From Clostridiales bacterium UBA2432 (lineage in GTDB: Bacteria > Bacillota > Clostridia > Lachnospirales > Vallitaleaceae): a stretch of 14,855 nucleotides of DNA. The stretch lies in NCBI GenBank assembly GCA_002342805.1, contig DDQW01000043.1:1-14855 (forward strand), read 5' to 3'. Under the pieces are notes generated by a model, which was not told where the DNA came from, did no database searches, and was given only the letters and a program-made list of their open reading frames with translations. Below, piece by piece: positions 13,757-14,855 of the stretch. The position numbers and the translations under genes are program-made. Positions within the stretch are counted from its first letter, which is position 1. Each line of letters starts with the position of its first letter.

Positions 13757-14296
13757 TTATTCTTTTATAAAATCACCAAAATAATCATAGAATAACTCAT
13801 CCATCCAATCCCCAAAGCCCCAACCAATTCCTGTTGCATCATTCATTATATTTTGGCAGTCTTCTAAATATTTCTCTTCTAAATTGTTCTCGGCAATTAA
13901 ATATAAAGCTTTCTCATATATCTTGGAGATATTATTGTAAAATTGTTCATCAATATCTCCATACGAATTTGTAAAATCAACTCCATTTTCAGCATAACAT
14001 AAGAGCAACTCAATAACATTGCTTTTCTTTATTGCTACTTTTTCAAAATCAGAGATTAATTTCTTTAGCACATTATAATTCAGTACATTCATACCTCTAC
14101 TTGGGAAAAATTGTTGAATGACTTTATCTTTATATTCTTCTAAAAGAATTTCTTCATTTTGTGGATTTAACTTTATTGAATAGATTTCCTGAACTTGCTT
14201 ATTAGTTTTAAACAGCTCAACGATTTCATCGATAAGTTCTTTCTCTGATTTTCCTTTCAGATATTTCTTTAGATCTATAATCTTAGCTCGTTTCAT
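13757..14296 (-). CDS. DUF6155-like protein
   Basis: 179 residues from the ATG at 14296, chosen because GGAG stands six bases upstream; the ATG 12 bases earlier overlaps that RBS. KIIDLKKYLKGKSEKELIDEIVELFKTNKQVQEIYSIKL at the N-terminus resembles the DUF6155 family of uncharacterised, mostly helical proteins. The C-terminus is acidic and aromatic (GIGWGFGDWMDELFYDYFGDF). It has no signal peptide or membrane segment. Function unknown. The IS1380 derivative begins only 7 bp after the stop codon, so the original C-terminus or terminator may have been altered. It follows the helicase remnant by 53 bp. Confidence 0.65.
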   Translation of the reverse strand: MKRAKIIDLKKYLKGKSEKELIDEIVELFKTNKQVQEIYSIKLNPQNEEILLEEYKDKVIQQFFPSRGMNVLNYNVLKKLISDFEKVAIKKSNVIELLLCYAENGVDFTNSYGDIDEQFYNNISKIYEKALYLIAENNLEEKYLEDCQNIMNDATGIGWGFGDWMDELFYDYFGDFIKE

Positions 14297-14349
14297 TATT
14301 ATCTCCAATCTTCATTAGCATTATTTCAAGGCACCATATAATTCATTAC

Positions 14350-14855
14350 TCAACATACCACAACACGAATACCTTCGTTATGCTTTCTAAATAAAATCGC
14401 CTTAATAGATTCGAATTTTCGTTTTTGAATAAAAGGGGCAGAAATAATAATCACTTTTTTACTTTGCTCAATATCTATAAGCAATTCTTTAAAGTAATTA
14501 TCTCCTGAGAATATTTCATCCCCGACATTTTCATTCACATCCCCAGGTTTAATCTTATATCCAACAGCCTTATATGCTGTTAATCTCTTTGAATACATTT
14601 TGGCCATCTTATTAATATGTACATCTACATAATCATATACACGAACTTCATTTTTACCTTCTGATTCTCGGTTAAGTCTTCCGGCATATTATGTAATTGT
14701 ACCTTTCCATGCAATCGGCATTGCTAGAAATAAGGTATCAAGCCAAGGGACATCAATTTTCCCAGTTAAGTGTTTCTTCCCACCACCAAGTTGACCAACT
14801 AATCCTACTTTCTTTTTTCTTCCGCTCTTTGTAAGAGGTACTTCTATCTCATAAT
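14350..14855 (-). pseudogene. SF2 (DEAD/DEAH) helicase with PLD-like tail: 3' remnant with a nonsense codon
   Basis: Reading on from the right edge in one frame, the sequence encodes a helicase C-terminal lobe: DVPWLDTLFLAMPIAWKGTIT, stop, YAGRLNRESEGKNEVRVYDYVDVH. Related helicases have Q-Y-A-G-R-L-H-R (motif VI) with Q at the stop position, so TAA (14689-14691) is a one-base change from CAA. Past it the frame continues: KMYSKRLTAYKAVGYKIK, then DIEQSKKVIIISAPFIQKRK, the beginning of a phospholipase-D-like nuclease fold. The frame ends at TGA (14350-14352) before any HxK motif. Large restriction or conflict-system helicases, including the type tied to TOTE primase proteins, share this layout, but the N-terminus lies outside the window. 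Two lesions mark it as decayed. Confidence 0.75.

Overview
The window reads as chromosome of a low-GC anaerobic Bacillota, most likely a Clostridia/Lachnospirales-type bacterium. The evidence is AT-rich DNA, strong AAGGAGG-type ribosome binding sites, near-consensus TTGACA/TATAAT promoters, a rubredoxin/ferredoxin/rubrerythrin peroxide-detoxification operon, and plant-polysaccharide enzymes. No rRNA, tRNA or CRISPR array was seen.

Layout. 1-250: a complete minus-strand minigene (promoter, RBS, 27-residue ORF, terminator) whose peptide resembles the first residues of glutathione peroxidase. 322-722: no ORF, but a plus-strand promoter, several hairpins each followed by AAGTAGTA, and a strong terminator, so a candidate ~370-nt non-coding RNA. 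748-2308: a GH43 arabinanase lipoprotein with its own promoter, close to Bacillus Abn2. 2339-4190: a peroxide-defence operon, consisting of a double-rubredoxin protein and then a ferredoxin gene that runs in frame, with no stop codon, into rubrerythrin; an internal RBS and ATG sit at the domain junction. 4194-6939: four overlapping or tightly packed genes (YdbC-like PC4 protein, membrane-anchored metallophosphoesterase, TPR-hydrolase, alpha/beta hydrolase) behind one promoter. 7021-9012: a nucleoside-hydrolase-like domain fused to a GH105 unsaturated rhamnogalacturonyl hydrolase, divergent from a LacI-family regulator (9160-10188). 10270-11517: a tandem HD/HD-GYP protein. 11636-11800: a truncated AlbA_2-type gene. 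11922-13215: a LysR regulator behind a 55-residue unknown ORF, with a perfect T-N11-A dyad upstream of their promoter. 13216-13749: a 534-bp internally deleted IS1380-type element with intact 15-bp inverted termini. 13757-14296: a DUF6155-like protein. 14350-14855: the decayed 3' part of an SF2 helicase with a C-terminal PLD-like segment, entering from beyond the right edge.

How it fits together. The GH43 enzyme (outside the cell) and the GH105 fusion (inside the cell) suggest growth on pectin arabinan and rhamnogalacturonan side chains, with the LacI protein as the probable local regulator. The rubredoxin/ferredoxin/rubrerythrin operon would carry electrons from the ferredoxin pool to peroxide. 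The right third (11.6-14.9 kb) is an accessory, decaying region with a truncated gene, an IS deletion derivative and a helicase pseudogene.

The items most worth a second look are the ferredoxin-rubrerythrin fusion with nested start, the nucleoside hydrolase-GH105 fusion, the repeat-bearing candidate ncRNA, the glutathione-peroxidase-like minigene, and the LysR box that ends exactly at the IS terminus. All family calls are by reading the sequence; no database search was run.
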